Positions 17,997 through 27,826 are shown, counted from the first letter of the stretch. The stretch: DNA of 64,000 nucleotides from Legionella wadsworthii DSM 21896 = ATCC 33877 (GCF_000701265.1 NZ_JNIA01000022.1:186001-250000), one strand, 5' to 3'. Translations and numbers: made by a program. The notes: generated from the sequence alone by a model not told the origin.

Positions 17997-18026
17997 CCTA
18001 CGTGCCGCGACTGTTCGCGGCATCCA
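17997..18026 (-). repeat. Right terminal inverted repeat with internal hairpin
   Basis: The 30 bases read CCTACGTGCCGCGACTG followed by TTCGCGGCATCCA. They are the inverse of the left end with one deletion and two or three substitutions. CCGCGA and TCGCGG again form a short-loop hairpin. Confidence 0.75.
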
Positions 18027-18156
18027 TCGACCAGTCAGATTAGTTATCATTGGTTTCAGGCGGATGTACCAAGAGCAAGATATAGAACTCTTTTGGAAAC
18101 AGTCATTTCTTTCCTCAATAAGTCCTAATGCAAGCATATAAACCAAAAATCAAATA

Positions 18157-19545
18157 TTAAAAAGGCAATTCCAGGGAAGCATCTAATAAATGCATCTGCG
18201 CCTTAAATAAACGCTGAATATGCTCTAAATTATCCTCATCCTCTGCTTCAAAACGGGCGACAAGACATGGTGTAGTATTAGAGGCACGGAGTAAACCCCA
18301 GCCTTTGGGAAATTCAACCCTTAATCCATCAATCGCAATAACTCGCGCTTGCGGAAATTGCGCCCTTTCATTAAAAAGCTTCATAAATTGGAATTTTTCC
18401 TCATCAGCTATAGCAATTTTCAGCTCAGGAGTATTGATACTGTTGGGAATTGCTGCAAATTGTTCACTGATGGTTACTTCAGACTGGCTGATGATTTCAA
18501 GTAAACGACAGGCACTATACAGTGCATCGTCAAATCCATACCAGCGATCTTTGAAAAACAAATGGCCACTCATTTCACCAGCCAGAGCAGCGCCCTCCTC
18601 TTTCATAATATGTTTTACAATAGAATGGCCGGTGGGACACATTTTAGGTATACCGCCAGCATTTTTAATTACGGACTCAAGATGGCTGGAACATTTCACA
18701 TCAAATACAATGGTCGCTCCGGGTAGACGGGTTAATAATTCTCTTACATAGAGCATCATCAATCGATCAGGCCAAATCATTTCACCTTTATTCGTGATTA
18801 ATCCTAAACGGTCGGCATCTCCATCAAAAGCGATACCCAAATCAGCTTGATGTTCTGCAACAGCAGCTTTTAAATCCGCCAGGTTTGCTTCAATTGTCGG
18901 GTCAGGGTGATGATTAGGAAAGTGGCCATCGACGTCACAATAAAGCGAGATCACCTCACATCCCAAATGGTTTAATACCTCAGGTATAATCGGACCGGCG
19001 ATTCCATTTCCACAGTCTACCACCACTTTTAAAGGACGTTTGACATGGATATCACTAACAATACGCTCCTTGTATTTTGTCAAGATATCAAATTCGGTAA
19101 CCGTACCTTGACCTTCAATACGCTTTCCTTCCTGAACAAGTTGGTACAATATATCAATATCTTCTTGCATTAACGTCTTGCCCAACAGCACCATTTTAAT
19201 CCCATTATAATTTGCAGGATTATGACTTCCAGTAACCATCAAACCGCAGTCAAGCCCTTGGGTATGCACTGCAAAATACATCACCGGTGTCGGTACAGCG
19301 CCTAAATCCAATACATCGATTCCACTGTCTATTAAACCTTGTTTTAAAGCTGAAGCCATATCAAAACTGGTAAGACGACCGTCTCGCGCCAAAAAAACCT
19401 TTTGGCGTTGTACCTGATGTAAATAATAGGCAAGTGCTAAACCAATGCTATAAAAAGCATTTTCATCTAATTCTTTACCAATGATCCCTCGAATGTCATA
19501 AGCTCGAAATACAGAACGAGAAACTTGCTTTTGCTGATAATTCAT
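18157..19545 (-). CDS. algC: Phosphomannomutase/phosphoglucomutase (AlgC-like)
   Basis: The 462-residue enzyme has the alpha-phosphohexomutase signatures: FRAYDIRGIIG (13-23), the phosphoserine loop TGSHNP (105-110, Ser107), the metal loop DGDADR (241-246), sugar-binding GEMSGHLFF and the C-terminal phosphate-binding RASNTTP. Length and order match AlgC and ManB. It interconverts the 1- and 6-phosphates of mannose or glucose for LPS and exopolysaccharide precursors. It overlaps the upstream dut gene by one base, forming a coaBC-dut-algC operon, the same order seen in many gammaproteobacteria. Confidence 0.92.
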   Translation of the reverse strand: MNYQQKQVSRSVFRAYDIRGIIGKELDENAFYSIGLALAYYLHQVQRQKVFLARDGRLTSFDMASALKQGLIDSGIDVLDLGAVPTPVMYFAVHTQGLDCGLMVTGSHNPANYNGIKMVLLGKTLMQEDIDILYQLVQEGKRIEGQGTVTEFDILTKYKERIVSDIHVKRPLKVVVDCGNGIAGPIIPEVLNHLGCEVISLYCDVDGHFPNHHPDPTIEANLADLKAAVAEHQADLGIAFDGDADRLGLITNKGEMIWPDRLMMLYVRELLTRLPGATIVFDVKCSSHLESVIKNAGGIPKMCPTGHSIVKHIMKEEGAALAGEMSGHLFFKDRWYGFDDALYSACRLLEIISQSEVTISEQFAAIPNSINTPELKIAIADEEKFQFMKLFNERAQFPQARVIAIDGLRVEFPKGWGLLRASNTTPCLVARFEAEDEDNLEHIQRLFKAQMHLLDASLELPF

Positions 19546-20003
19546 TAATGTCTCCCTGAACTTCCAAAACCACCTTCACCTCGGGAGGTTTCAGTAAATG
19601 CTTCCACAATTTCAAAAGAAGCTTGCACCACTGGAATAAAGACTAATTGCGCAATGCGCTCACCAGGGTTGATGGTAAAATGTTCAACACCTCGATTCCA
19701 GCAGGATATTTTGAGTTCTCCTTGATAATCCGAATCAATTAACCCAACCAAGTTACCCAAAACGATACCATGCTTATGGCCTAGTCCAGAACGAGGTAAT
19801 ATCACTGCGGCAAGATTGGGATCTGCGATGTAAATGGACAATCCTGTGGGCAATAAAATGGTTTCTTGTGGGGCAATTTGGATTGGCTCATTGATACACA
19901 CCCGCAAATCTATCCCTGCCGAACCATGAGTTGCATAAGTGGGCAGCGGGATAGTATCTCCTATTCGGGCATCCAGTATTTTTAATTGAATTGCTTGAGT
20001 CAT
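19545..20003 (-). CDS. dut: dUTP diphosphatase
   Basis: All five dUTPase motifs appear in 152 residues: [41 protein letters not shown] and the C-terminal [12 protein letters not shown] that closes the active site. The trimeric enzyme hydrolyses dUTP to dUMP, limiting uracil in DNA and feeding thymidylate synthesis. The start overlaps the coaBC stop by four bases. Confidence 0.96.
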   Translation of the reverse strand: MTQAIQLKILDARIGDTIPLPTYATHGSAGIDLRVCINEPIQIAPQETILLPTGLSIYIADPNLAAVILPRSGLGHKHGIVLGNLVGLIDSDYQGELKISCWNRGVEHFTINPGERIAQLVFIPVVQASFEIVEAFTETSRGEGGFGSSGRH

Positions 20004-21226
20004 AATTTTTCCTGTTCACATGATTGGCCCTCATTTTGCAGAGTCGCAGCAATGATTGCAATAATTTGACCTGCCAAACGGGTTTTATGGTTTAAGGGTA
20101 ATTCGATTTGCTTGTTTTTTGTAATTACCGTAACTTGATTTACTTCTGATTCAAATCCGAGGCCTTTTCCTACAGAATTTGCGACGATCATATCCAATTT
20201 TTTACGGTGTAACTTCTCAGTAGCATAGTGCACCACATCGTTAGTCTCTGCAGCAAAACCAACGACAAAGGAAGCGCGGCTTGAATCCGCAACCCAACTG
20301 AGAATGTCTTTATTCTTTATCAATTTAAGGGTTAGCTCATCCTGGTTTTTTTTCTTCATTTTCTCAGACGCAGGGGCATCAAATCCATAGTCTGAAACAG
20401 CAGCAGTTCCTATAAAAATACCTCCAGTGGGTATTTCCTTCTGCACTGCATCAAACATCTCACTTGCAGTTTCAACCTGAATGCGTTTGATGCATGCAGA
20501 AGCGTGTAATGCAGTTGGCCCGCTAATTAAAGTCACCTCTGCCCCAGCCATTGCAGCGGCTTCTGCTAAAGCATACCCCATTTTACCTGAGCTGTAGTTG
20601 CTGATGTATCTTACTGGATCCAAAGGTTCACGAGTGGGCCCTGCAGTGATTAATATTTTTTTACCTGCGAGTAACTGGTGTACTTCATATAAACGCAAAG
20701 CACTCAGGATTTGCTCGACTTCACTGACGCGCCCAAGGCCCTGCTCACCACAGGCCTGAGAACCTTCTTCAGGACCAACAAAGAGAGCACCTCTTTCCTG
20801 TAGCACCCTAAAATTAGCTTGAGTTGCGGGATGAGCCCACATGCTGCGATTCATTGCAGGGCAAATAATCACAGGTACTTCCGTTACAAGATATAATGTA
20901 GAGAGCAAATCATCTGCAATCCCCTGTGCTAATTTGGCAAGGCAATTTGCCGAAGCCGGTGCTATCAATAAAAAATCTGCCCAGCGAGCCAGTTCAATAT
21001 GCCCCATAGCCCGCTCTGCTTGAGGATCAAATAAAGCAGTACGCACATCGTTTCCGGACAAAGCTTGCATCAACAAAGGGCTAACGAACTCCTGTGCGGA
21101 TTGGGTCATCACCACTTTAACCTTTGCACCTGCCCGAGTTAACTCACGAATTAGGTATGCTGATTTATATGCGGCTACACCACCACACACACCAAGAAGT
21201 ATTTTTTTGTCAACAAGATCTTGCAT
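20000..21226 (-). CDS. coaBC: Bifunctional phosphopantothenoylcysteine decarboxylase / phosphopantothenate-cysteine ligase
   Basis: The 408-residue protein has the flavin-dependent CoaC domain (residues 1-180; [21 protein letters not shown], active-site Cys in [11 protein letters not shown]) and the CoaB ligase domain (185-400; [36 protein letters not shown]). It carries out two consecutive steps of coenzyme A synthesis. It heads the coaBC-dut-algC run and is divergent from radC. Confidence 0.95.
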   Translation of the reverse strand: MQDLVDKKILLGVCGGVAAYKSAYLIRELTRAGAKVKVVMTQSAQEFVSPLLMQALSGNDVRTALFDPQAERAMGHIELARWADFLLIAPASANCLAKLAQGIADDLLSTLYLVTEVPVIICPAMNRSMWAHPATQANFRVLQERGALFVGPEEGSQACGEQGLGRVSEVEQILSALRLYEVHQLLAGKKILITAGPTREPLDPVRYISNYSSGKMGYALAEAAAMAGAEVTLISGPTALHASACIKRIQVETASEMFDAVQKEIPTGGIFIGTAAVSDYGFDAPASEKMKKKNQDELTLKLIKNKDILSWVADSSRASFVVGFAAETNDVVHYATEKLHRKKLDMIVANSVGKGLGFESEVNQVTVITKNKQIELPLNHKTRLAGQIIAIIAATLQNEGQSCEQEKL

Positions 21227-21292
21227 GATTGGGCGTTTTTAGTAAGAATAGCTCCGATCAAAGCATAAACTTCGCAATAAAGGAATAGGAAA

Positions 21293-21988
21293 ATGACGGT
21301 TGTCGCAACACGGCAGTTAGGCTTGCGTGAAAAACTTATCACTTATGGAGCACAAACCCTTTCAGATACTGAATTACTTGCAGTATTTATCAGCTTTGGA
21401 AATCATAAAAAATCCTGTATGCATTTAGCATTTGACCTTCTAGTGCATTTTGGGGACTTGCGTGCAGTACTTTACGCGGACAAAGAGCAATTTAAACAAG
21501 TTCAGGGGTTAGGTGAAGTACGTTACGCCCAACTACAAGCAGTAAAAGAAATGTGCCGACGAAGTGACTTGATTCATCTACAAAAGGAAGTCCAAATAAA
21601 TAACAGCCAACAAACTTATGCCTATTTAAAAAAATGTTTGCGCGATCGTAAAAATGAAATTTTTGCAGCCTTATTTCTGGATAACCAAAATCGCGTCATA
21701 GCCTACGAAGAACTCTTTTCAGGCACCATCAATACAGCAACCATCCATCCCAGACCTATTATAGAACGTGTCCTTCAACTGAATGCAGCAGCATTAATCC
21801 TGGCCCACAACCATCCATCAGGAATATGCGATGCAAGCGACCAGGACATTTTAGTTACCGAACGCATACGCAACGCTTTAGAATTAGTGGATACCCGTTT
21901 ACTGGATCATATCATCATTGGAGATAATGAGTTCTATTCCATCATTGCTGAAAATAAATTGAACGTTTCCTGTGATCTGCATTCTTAG
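21293..21988 (+). CDS. radC: RadC-family JAB domain protein
   Basis: The 231-residue protein has an N-terminal helix-hairpin-helix-like region (residues 20-85) and a C-terminal JAB1/MPN metalloprotease-like domain with the metal motif His172-X-His174 and Asp185 in the HNHPSG segment. Family length is usual. Despite the name, a DNA-repair role for RadC is not established. It lies divergent to coaBC, a conserved arrangement in gammaproteobacteria. Confidence 0.93.
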   Translation: MTVVATRQLGLREKLITYGAQTLSDTELLAVFISFGNHKKSCMHLAFDLLVHFGDLRAVLYADKEQFKQVQGLGEVRYAQLQAVKEMCRRSDLIHLQKEVQINNSQQTYAYLKKCLRDRKNEIFAALFLDNQNRVIAYEELFSGTINTATIHPRPIIERVLQLNAAALILAHNHPSGICDASDQDILVTERIRNALELVDTRLLDHIIIGDNEFYSIIAENKLNVSCDLHS

Positions 21989-22095
21989 AAAAAACTTGAA
22001 ACTTGGAAACTCAGAAAGAACAGAGGATTGGCTAATAATTCCTTAAGTATGATTGTCTATAATATAGGATATTTATTGCTCAAAGAGTTAAATGA

Positions 22096-23328
22096 ATGTC
22101 TACTGCAAAATTAGATTTATCATCTTATCAACATCATGTAAACCAGTTAATTTCACAATTCGGTCCTGCAGTAACTGATAATCATGGCCTTATTGAAGCT
22201 TTGTATGATTTGACAACACGATATCTTCGGGACAATTACCCTGGGGCAGACAATTTCAAAGTCATCCAATTATTTCGACATGGAGAATGTACCAGGGCAG
22301 ATAAAGGATTTGGATTAAGACCGAATGCCAATATCAATCCAGAAGCTGATAAGAATATGAAACAATTTGGATATGAAGCCCTGTTGCATAATCAGCAAAC
22401 GCCACCCAAGGTTTTATTTTCGACCATGACTCGAGGCACAACAACTGCAGCAAACTTTATTGAAGGATTGGCTAAATTTTTTAAAGAGGCTCAGGTAAAA
22501 GCCCGATCTTCACGATGCATCACTGAAATTGCCGAGGGACCTTCTGGTTTTGGCATTGAGCGCTCCTCAGATTATTGGAAGTTAATTAATCCTAACTCGG
22601 GTGTGAAATTATCTCAGCGAATAGCACTTTTTTTCTCATGGATATTATTTGGTATCGTTCCTGACCCTTTAGTCAATAACAGCATGGCAAAACACTATGC
22701 CTTAGAAACTATCGGTAAAAACTCTACACTACAGGGAGGGGATATTTCATTAGAGTCACACTCCTCAAAGGTAACGCGAACCTCCGATGCACAAAGGAAA
22801 AATGGATTAGCGGCAGAGATAGTGAATGAAGTTTTTGCGGAGGACCCTGAAGATTTGATCGTCATAGGTCATGGCAATTCAATAAGGGATACTTTAACTA
22901 CTTTTTTTCCAAACTACAAAGCAATGCATCGGGAAGATGACGAATTAGATTATGGTGAAAGTCAAAACCTGATGACCTTTAAAGTGAATGGAGAAAAACA
23001 GCTTTTTATGTTGCCTTTTAGGATTCAAGTTGATCAACATACACCAGGCCGTATGAATGCACGCTATGTACCTTATGCAGAGCTTACGCCTAACTATCAA
23101 GAAATTGCAGATGAGGTGAACTTACGTGATTTAGAGCTGCCAGCATCTGAAGCAGAAGATTTACTAGAATCATATGAGTATATGTTTGGAAATGGGCTCA
23201 CTCCGAATATGGAGTCTGCTAAAAAAAGTGGCGCCCCCCAATTAATAATAAGAACAGAAACGGTTGAGGAGGAGCAAGATACCAAGCAGGAAATAAAAAA
23301 GAAAAACAAAGCAGGATTTAATTTATAG
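22096..23328 (+). CDS. Histidine-phosphatase superfamily protein, possible effector
   Basis: LFRHGE (59-64, His62) is the phosphoglycerate-mutase-type catalytic motif, and VIGHGNS (256-262) supplies the second histidine; an arginine in MTRGTT (111-116) fits the phosphate pocket. At 410 residues it is about twice the size of a bacterial SixA- or GpmA-like enzyme, with an extra hydrophobic stretch near 178-190 and a lysine-rich tail. No signal peptide. The family dephosphorylates phosphoproteins, sugar phosphates or inositol phosphates. The size and accessory location make an exported enzyme possible, but nothing proves it. Confidence 0.65.
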   Translation: MSTAKLDLSSYQHHVNQLISQFGPAVTDNHGLIEALYDLTTRYLRDNYPGADNFKVIQLFRHGECTRADKGFGLRPNANINPEADKNMKQFGYEALLHNQQTPPKVLFSTMTRGTTTAANFIEGLAKFFKEAQVKARSSRCITEIAEGPSGFGIERSSDYWKLINPNSGVKLSQRIALFFSWILFGIVPDPLVNNSMAKHYALETIGKNSTLQGGDISLESHSSKVTRTSDAQRKNGLAAEIVNEVFAEDPEDLIVIGHGNSIRDTLTTFFPNYKAMHREDDELDYGESQNLMTFKVNGEKQLFMLPFRIQVDQHTPGRMNARYVPYAELTPNYQEIADEVNLRDLELPASEAEDLLESYEYMFGNGLTPNMESAKKSGAPQLIIRTETVEEEQDTKQEIKKKNKAGFNL

Positions 23329-23367
23329 AATATACTTACATATTTCTAATAAATAATTTATCTGAGA

Positions 23368-23778
23368 ATGAAATTTATTATATTCCTGATTCTATGTGTC
23401 ACAACCTTTACCGCATTTGCCGAGACGGATTATTGCGACTTGGCTTCTGAAAGTTTGTATGCAGACCCCAGCAATTTAATCTCAGTTATCAAAATCAATA
23501 CCACTCGCACTGCTCTATATTCCTCTACCGTTGAAACGAGTCAAGATTGCCAGAATTATAACCTTCTATTTTCGGTAAAAAATCCCGATGTCATAAAGAC
23601 CAAACACGGTTTATGTGCCGTTTTACCTGCTGAAGAAATTAAACCTGGATTATGTTCGTTAAACATTAAAGTTTGTGTTTCAGAAACTGAGTGCCAAGAT
23701 GTAATCATACGACTTACTTCAGAAAATAATCATTATACCAAGGCTGACCCGGCAATTTATGAAATGGATTTTAATTAA
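23368..23778 (+). CDS. Small secreted protein of unknown function
   Basis: A clear signal peptide (hydrophobic core FIIFLILCVTTFTAFA, cleavage near residue 18) leads a mature chain of about 118 residues with seven to eight cysteines, suggesting disulfide bonds in the periplasm or outside the cell. I do not recognise the family. It follows the histidine-phosphatase gene by 39 bases on the same strand and may be co-transcribed. Confidence 0.65.
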   Translation: MKFIIFLILCVTTFTAFAETDYCDLASESLYADPSNLISVIKINTTRTALYSSTVETSQDCQNYNLLFSVKNPDVIKTKHGLCAVLPAEEIKPGLCSLNIKVCVSETECQDVIIRLTSENNHYTKADPAIYEMDFN

Positions 23779-23905
23779 GTATTCAAGGGCAAGCATTCTT
23801 TAAATTTTCTTTTTCTAAACCTCTCTTATTTACATCAGTGTGCGTCTTTACTTACTATTGAAATTTTATGATTAAAATTTATATAATGCGGACGATTTAT
23901 ATAAA

Positions 23906-24331
23906 GTGAGTTTAAGGATGCCTATTTCAAGTAAATTAAAAGCAGATTTCGTGGAATTGATCAATGGAGAACTGGATCGCATTCCTGTTGAAAGTTTTGA
24001 AGACTTTAATTTAATCGCTCAAGAACTACAAAATATAATTTGCTTTTCTGTTGCTTCGTGTTTCAAAAGTATATTTTTTGCCCAGCCAAAATCTACTCTG
24101 CCTAAAAATACTCTAGAACAAATTGACTATGTCCGTTTTTGTTACAATAATCCTAAGGATTATGTCGCATCTTCTGAACATTATTCTGAGTACCAAAAAA
24201 TTCTTAAAGAACGTATTCAAGCTAAAATCATTGAATTTCAAAAATTTACTGAAAAAGAAAAACAATCTTATATGTCCTTTCAACAAGAAATACATGACCC
24301 GTCGACTAAATCGATAGCTAGCGTTGGCTAA
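23906..24331 (+). CDS. Hypothetical protein, 141 aa
   Basis: The frame begins at GTG 23906; an ATG at 23918 is an alternative start, although the AAGG before it is too close to serve as its ribosome site. The product is helical, charged and soluble, with no motif I know. A lysine- and glutamate-rich C-terminal part (EFQKFTEKEKQSYMSFQQE) could be coiled. It faces the next gene and is part of a four-gene block without recognised function. Confidence 0.5.
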   Translation: MSLRMPISSKLKADFVELINGELDRIPVESFEDFNLIAQELQNIICFSVASCFKSIFFAQPKSTLPKNTLEQIDYVRFCYNNPKDYVASSEHYSEYQKILKERIQAKIIEFQKFTEKEKQSYMSFQQEIHDPSTKSIASVG

Positions 24332-24353
24332 AATGGTGCATAGTGAACCATTT
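24331..24353. terminator. Short hairpin between convergent genes
   Basis: AAATGGT (24331-24337) and ACCATTT (24347-24353) pair around a nine-base loop, exactly between the two converging stop codons. The stem is only seven pairs with no long U-run, so terminator activity is uncertain. Confidence 0.35.
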
Positions 24354-24357
24354 CATC

Positions 24358-26346
24358 TTAAGAAGTATAGGTAGCCTGGACCTCTAAATCTTTTTGTCTT
24401 GCTGCAAATTCTTGAATTTGTGATTTTGAAAGAACGACCTTATAGCTCGGATCGGTACTGTAATCCGTTTCGAGAATTATGGTAAAATTCTTATTTTCTA
24501 TGAGGGGTAGGCCTTCTTCACAAGGATATAAGTTTTCAACCATATGATAATTGCCGTCTAACGGTACGCCTCTGTGTTGAGTACGACCAAAACCAATTTC
24601 CTTCGTCAATTGACGCAAATCTAAATCAGACAAATACCTCACAGCAAGATTTATGTCTTCTTCTGAAAGCCCCCTATGGCATATTTCTGAAAATCTATCT
24701 TTAAATGCATTACTTCTTTCGGGAATCAAATACCGGTTGTACAAAGATTGAAGCGATAAGAGTAGAGGTTTGTTTTGTACATGTCCATCCATGTTTCCTT
24801 TGATAAAACGATCACTCTGTTCATTACCGATATGATCGCAATCATGTTTTTGTATTTGAATCTCACGAATCGCATCAATGTGTGTGATTTTCTGACCTAC
24901 ATAATCGCGCATGGTTTCGATAATTTGACGCAACATCAGCGGCTCACCCGGATTATGCTGAGCATAATAACGAGCGATTTGGATGGCTATATCAAAAGAA
25001 GCTGCTTCTTCTTGTGGTAAATCCCTTTGATATCTCTCAAGTGTCTCTATAAAATCTTTATTATATTGATCCACTTTGTCTTGACGGGGTTTATCGAATT
25101 CTAAATTAAGCCTGTAATCGAGTGCATTATAAAGATTCGACTCTTCTTGTATTTTATGAAGCACCCTTCCCACTTCGACAGTATTCTCACGTAAGAGTTC
25201 ACCTGAAAAAGCCCATGCATTCACAGAGCTCCTGTTACCCCAGGTATTGTTATGAACGCCATTCAAAATCACGCTGGTGTAATAAGTCTCTGCAATTTGC
25301 TCTATGATTCTAATTTGACAATGCCACTCTTCGGGTATTGGAAAAGCACCCAGAGAATACGCCTCTGTTAGGGATTGATCGCCCGCGACGCCACATATAT
25401 CCGACAAACACATCAGATCCTTCGTCGTATCGAGAGTAAAACGACTTCTTTGAAATACTCTAAACTCTCTCCCCTCAGGATTTGAAGAATCTAAAACAAT
25501 TTCTTTTTGAACTTCTTCTGAATCCCCGGTATAAAATACAAGTTTGGTGTAACCTAACTCTTTTAATTTATTTTGGAAATCTGTTTCCTTAAGCATATCC
25601 AAAATGATTTTGTCCTTGTTATTTTCGGCTGACGCACTGACAAAGTAGTTCGCATGTTTATCTACTTCATTACTGGCAGCAAATACAGTTGCCGCTCTCT
25701 TGTAAGAAATAGGAAAGTTAAAATAGGAAAAGGCAAAATTATTCTTTTGCATAAAGGAAGTAATATTTTCACTTGAACCATGTAATACTTGTTGTTTTAC
25801 AGAAGAGTCGAGATTCCTAAGAATTTCACCTCGTGCTTCTTGTTTCGCTGCCCTATCTAATTTTGAGAACTCTTTTAAATCGGGTTCAATTAAAATACCC
25901 GGATAATCTTTGCCTTTGCCAACATTTCCACTCAAACAAATGATTGGCTCTTCGTAAGGTTTGCGCTCATAAAGCCCATATTCTCCAATAAAGATTCTGG
26001 GGCAATTGCTTTTTCGATGATATTTTCCAAAAGAGTCATCAAAAATAGCCGTTTCTACGGCAAGCTTTGCGCCATCACATATTTCCCTCACATTCTCAGT
26101 GCTCGAGTTCACTACTTGCAATTGGGGATATTTACCTTGGTCGAAAAAACCTGGATCTAATTGTTCTATTTTTACAAGGGAATCTTGCCTTGCAAGAACA
26201 AAGATTGGCGCATCTGGATATTTTTTCATTAAAAATTTTGCGACTTTCATTCCTAATGAGACATCACCATATCCTTTTTGATCTATCATATGTAATACAA
26301 TAGGCCCCTCGAAATCAGATTCAAAAACGCCCTCACCGTTTATCAT
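24358..26346 (-). CDS. Large unassigned protein with glycosyltransferase GT-B-like features
   Basis: This 662-residue protein has no signal peptide or clear membrane helix. Its start, IVLHMIDQKGYGDVSLGMKV (residues 16-35), reads like the glycine-rich first strand-loop of a GT-B fold, and GDQSLTEAYSLG (322-333) resembles the donor-binding loop where such enzymes have a (G/E)-D-S-x-x-E-A pattern. The second half (from about 400) is helical with many charged residues. The similarity is by eye and weak. A glycosyltransferase-type effector is a reasonable guess; no target is suggested by the neighbours. Confidence 0.5.
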   Translation of the reverse strand: MINGEGVFESDFEGPIVLHMIDQKGYGDVSLGMKVAKFLMKKYPDAPIFVLARQDSLVKIEQLDPGFFDQGKYPQLQVVNSSTENVREICDGAKLAVETAIFDDSFGKYHRKSNCPRIFIGEYGLYERKPYEEPIICLSGNVGKGKDYPGILIEPDLKEFSKLDRAAKQEARGEILRNLDSSVKQQVLHGSSENITSFMQKNNFAFSYFNFPISYKRAATVFAASNEVDKHANYFVSASAENNKDKIILDMLKETDFQNKLKELGYTKLVFYTGDSEEVQKEIVLDSSNPEGREFRVFQRSRFTLDTTKDLMCLSDICGVAGDQSLTEAYSLGAFPIPEEWHCQIRIIEQIAETYYTSVILNGVHNNTWGNRSSVNAWAFSGELLRENTVEVGRVLHKIQEESNLYNALDYRLNLEFDKPRQDKVDQYNKDFIETLERYQRDLPQEEAASFDIAIQIARYYAQHNPGEPLMLRQIIETMRDYVGQKITHIDAIREIQIQKHDCDHIGNEQSDRFIKGNMDGHVQNKPLLLSLQSLYNRYLIPERSNAFKDRFSEICHRGLSEEDINLAVRYLSDLDLRQLTKEIGFGRTQHRGVPLDGNYHMVENLYPCEEGLPLIENKNFTIILETDYSTDPSYKVVLSKSQIQEFAARQKDLEVQATYTS

Positions 26347-26549
26347 GATCGAAAACCCTCACAACATTATATTTTAATGTTAGACCATGAATTTGGAGCT
26401 TGCAGAAATTAGGATGAAAGCCGATGAAAAAATAAAAAATACTTAATGAAACGATTCTTTGTTATGTTTAGGAGAGCGAAAATAATCTGCATCCACTCTA
26501 TTTTATAGCGATACTGCATGATTCATGAATGCTGTTATTTTGAATGAAG

Positions 26550-27491
26550 TTAAGCGCGACTAAAGTCAAAAGAAATAACGCGTGCAATATCTGATTGTTT
26601 CAAGGTTAAAGCCAATAAGCGATCTACGCCTAATGCCACCCCACTGCAAGAAGGTAAACCATATTCTAAAGCTTGCAAAAGATAAGGATCTGCTTGCATC
26701 GGAGAAAATCCTTTTTCCTGTCTTATTTTCTGATCCTCGGCAAAACGTTTGGCCTGGGCTTCTTTATCAGTCAGCTCATGAAAACCGTTGGCGAGTTCAA
26801 CTCCTTGATAATAGATCTCAAAACGCTCTGCGACCCCATTGTTGGTTTTGGACAAAGCGGCTTGAGATTCCGGGAAATTGTAAACTGCAACAGGGGCCTC
26901 TTGCTTTCCTAAAAAAGGTTCTACGACATGGCTCATTAATAAAAAAAGATATTGATCTCTATCTTCTTCATGAGGGGGCAGTACATTATCCAAGTGATAT
27001 TCACGTAATACTTGACGCAACTGTATGGTCGTGGCTGAAAAAGGATCCAGAGCACATGCATCTAAAAAAACCTGTTGATAAGTTTTTTTGATCAGGGGTT
27101 TCGATTGCATTACCATTTGTAAGAAAAGGTCCATCTCTTTCATAAGCTCGTGGTGATCAATTCCTATTTGATACCATTCAAGCAAGGTAAATTCTGGATT
27201 ATGCCAACGACCTAACTCATCATCACGAAACACACGGGCAATTTGAAATATGGGACCGCTTCCTGCAGCAAGCAAACGCTTCATATGGTACTCGGGTGAG
27301 GTCTGTAAGAAATAGGTTGCGTCACGAAAAATGGCTTTAATGTTACTGAGGTAAACGTCCGTAGTTCCATAATGCGCCATTATAGGCGTCTCTACTTCCA
27401 AATACCCCCGTTCGCTAAAGAAAGAGCGTATTTTAGTTAATAATTCTGCGCGTAACCGTAAGAATTCAATCGATGCAGACGGATGCCACAT
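26550..27491 (-). CDS. epmA: Elongation factor P-(R)-beta-lysine ligase
   Basis: The 313-residue protein is a truncated class II lysyl-tRNA synthetase catalytic core with FLRLRAELLTKIRSFF, VETPIMA, TSPEYHMKRLL (motif 2 region) and a C-terminal GVALGVDRLLAL (motif 3). It lacks the anticodon-binding domain, which defines EpmA (PoxA/GenX). It attaches beta-lysine to elongation factor P to ease translation through polyproline. Its ATG overlaps the stop of the SufT-like gene by one base, so it is coupled to the end of the suf run. Confidence 0.93.
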   Translation of the reverse strand: MWHPSASIEFLRLRAELLTKIRSFFSERGYLEVETPIMAHYGTTDVYLSNIKAIFRDATYFLQTSPEYHMKRLLAAGSGPIFQIARVFRDDELGRWHNPEFTLLEWYQIGIDHHELMKEMDLFLQMVMQSKPLIKKTYQQVFLDACALDPFSATTIQLRQVLREYHLDNVLPPHEEDRDQYLFLLMSHVVEPFLGKQEAPVAVYNFPESQAALSKTNNGVAERFEIYYQGVELANGFHELTDKEAQAKRFAEDQKIRQEKGFSPMQADPYLLQALEYGLPSCSGVALGVDRLLALTLKQSDIARVISFDFSRA

Positions 27492-27826
27492 TAATAAAAC
27501 ATCCCTAATTCAAGACGAGCCGCTTCGGTCATTCTATCTTGAGTCCAGGGGGGCTCCCAAACCAACTCCACCGTACAATCGCGAACTCCTTCCACTTTAT
27601 TTACTGCAGCTTCCACTGTTCCTGGGAATGTTTGTGCAACAGGACATCCGGGAGTAGTTAAAGTCATTTGAATGGTCGCGTGACCTTCTTCATCAATTGA
27701 AATGTCATAAATTAAACCTAAATCATAAATATTCACAGGAATTTCAGGGTCATATATCCCCTTTAGCGCATTAACAACCGCTTCTTTTAATAATTCCTCA
27801 TCCTGTTTTTTCTTAAAACCAAACAT
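27491..27826 (-). CDS. sufT: MIP18/DUF59-family iron-sulfur assembly protein (SufT-like)
   Basis: The 111-residue protein carries the DUF59 core: VVNALKGIYDPEIPVNIYDLG, TTPGCPVAQTFPG with the reactive-type Cys, and VELVWEPPWTQDRMTEAARLELG. SufT proteins help mature [4Fe-4S] enzymes, and the domain is often the last gene of suf operons. A palindromic intergenic sequence separates it from sufU. It is coupled to epmA. Confidence 0.88.
   Translation of the reverse strand: MFGFKKKQDEELLKEAVVNALKGIYDPEIPVNIYDLGLIYDISIDEEGHATIQMTLTTPGCPVAQTFPGTVEAAVNKVEGVRDCTVELVWEPPWTQDRMTEAARLELGMFY

Larger units (their letters stand above)
17232..18026. mobile_element. 795-bp non-coding element: tandem array between hairpin-forming inverted termini
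   Basis: A 31-base left end (17232-17262) and a 30-base right end (17997-18026) are inverted copies with about four differences. Between them lie about 17 tandem units of 41-42 bp. No transposase, no reliable target-site duplication and no convincing gene is inside. It occupies the whole 985-base gap between the TPR-methyltransferase gene and the mutase gene. The G+C-rich composition differs from the A/T-rich flanks. It resembles a non-autonomous element or an expanded REP-like structure. Mobility is inferred only from the inverted ends. Confidence 0.55.

Noticed and set aside
18305-18751. 148-codon plus-strand frame opposite the phosphohexomutase gene
   Set aside because: Complete overlap with conserved coding sequence on the minus strand, so it is a shadow frame.
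26582-27091. 169-codon plus-strand frame inside epmA
   Set aside because: It lies entirely within a well-supported conserved gene on the other strand and has no independent features.
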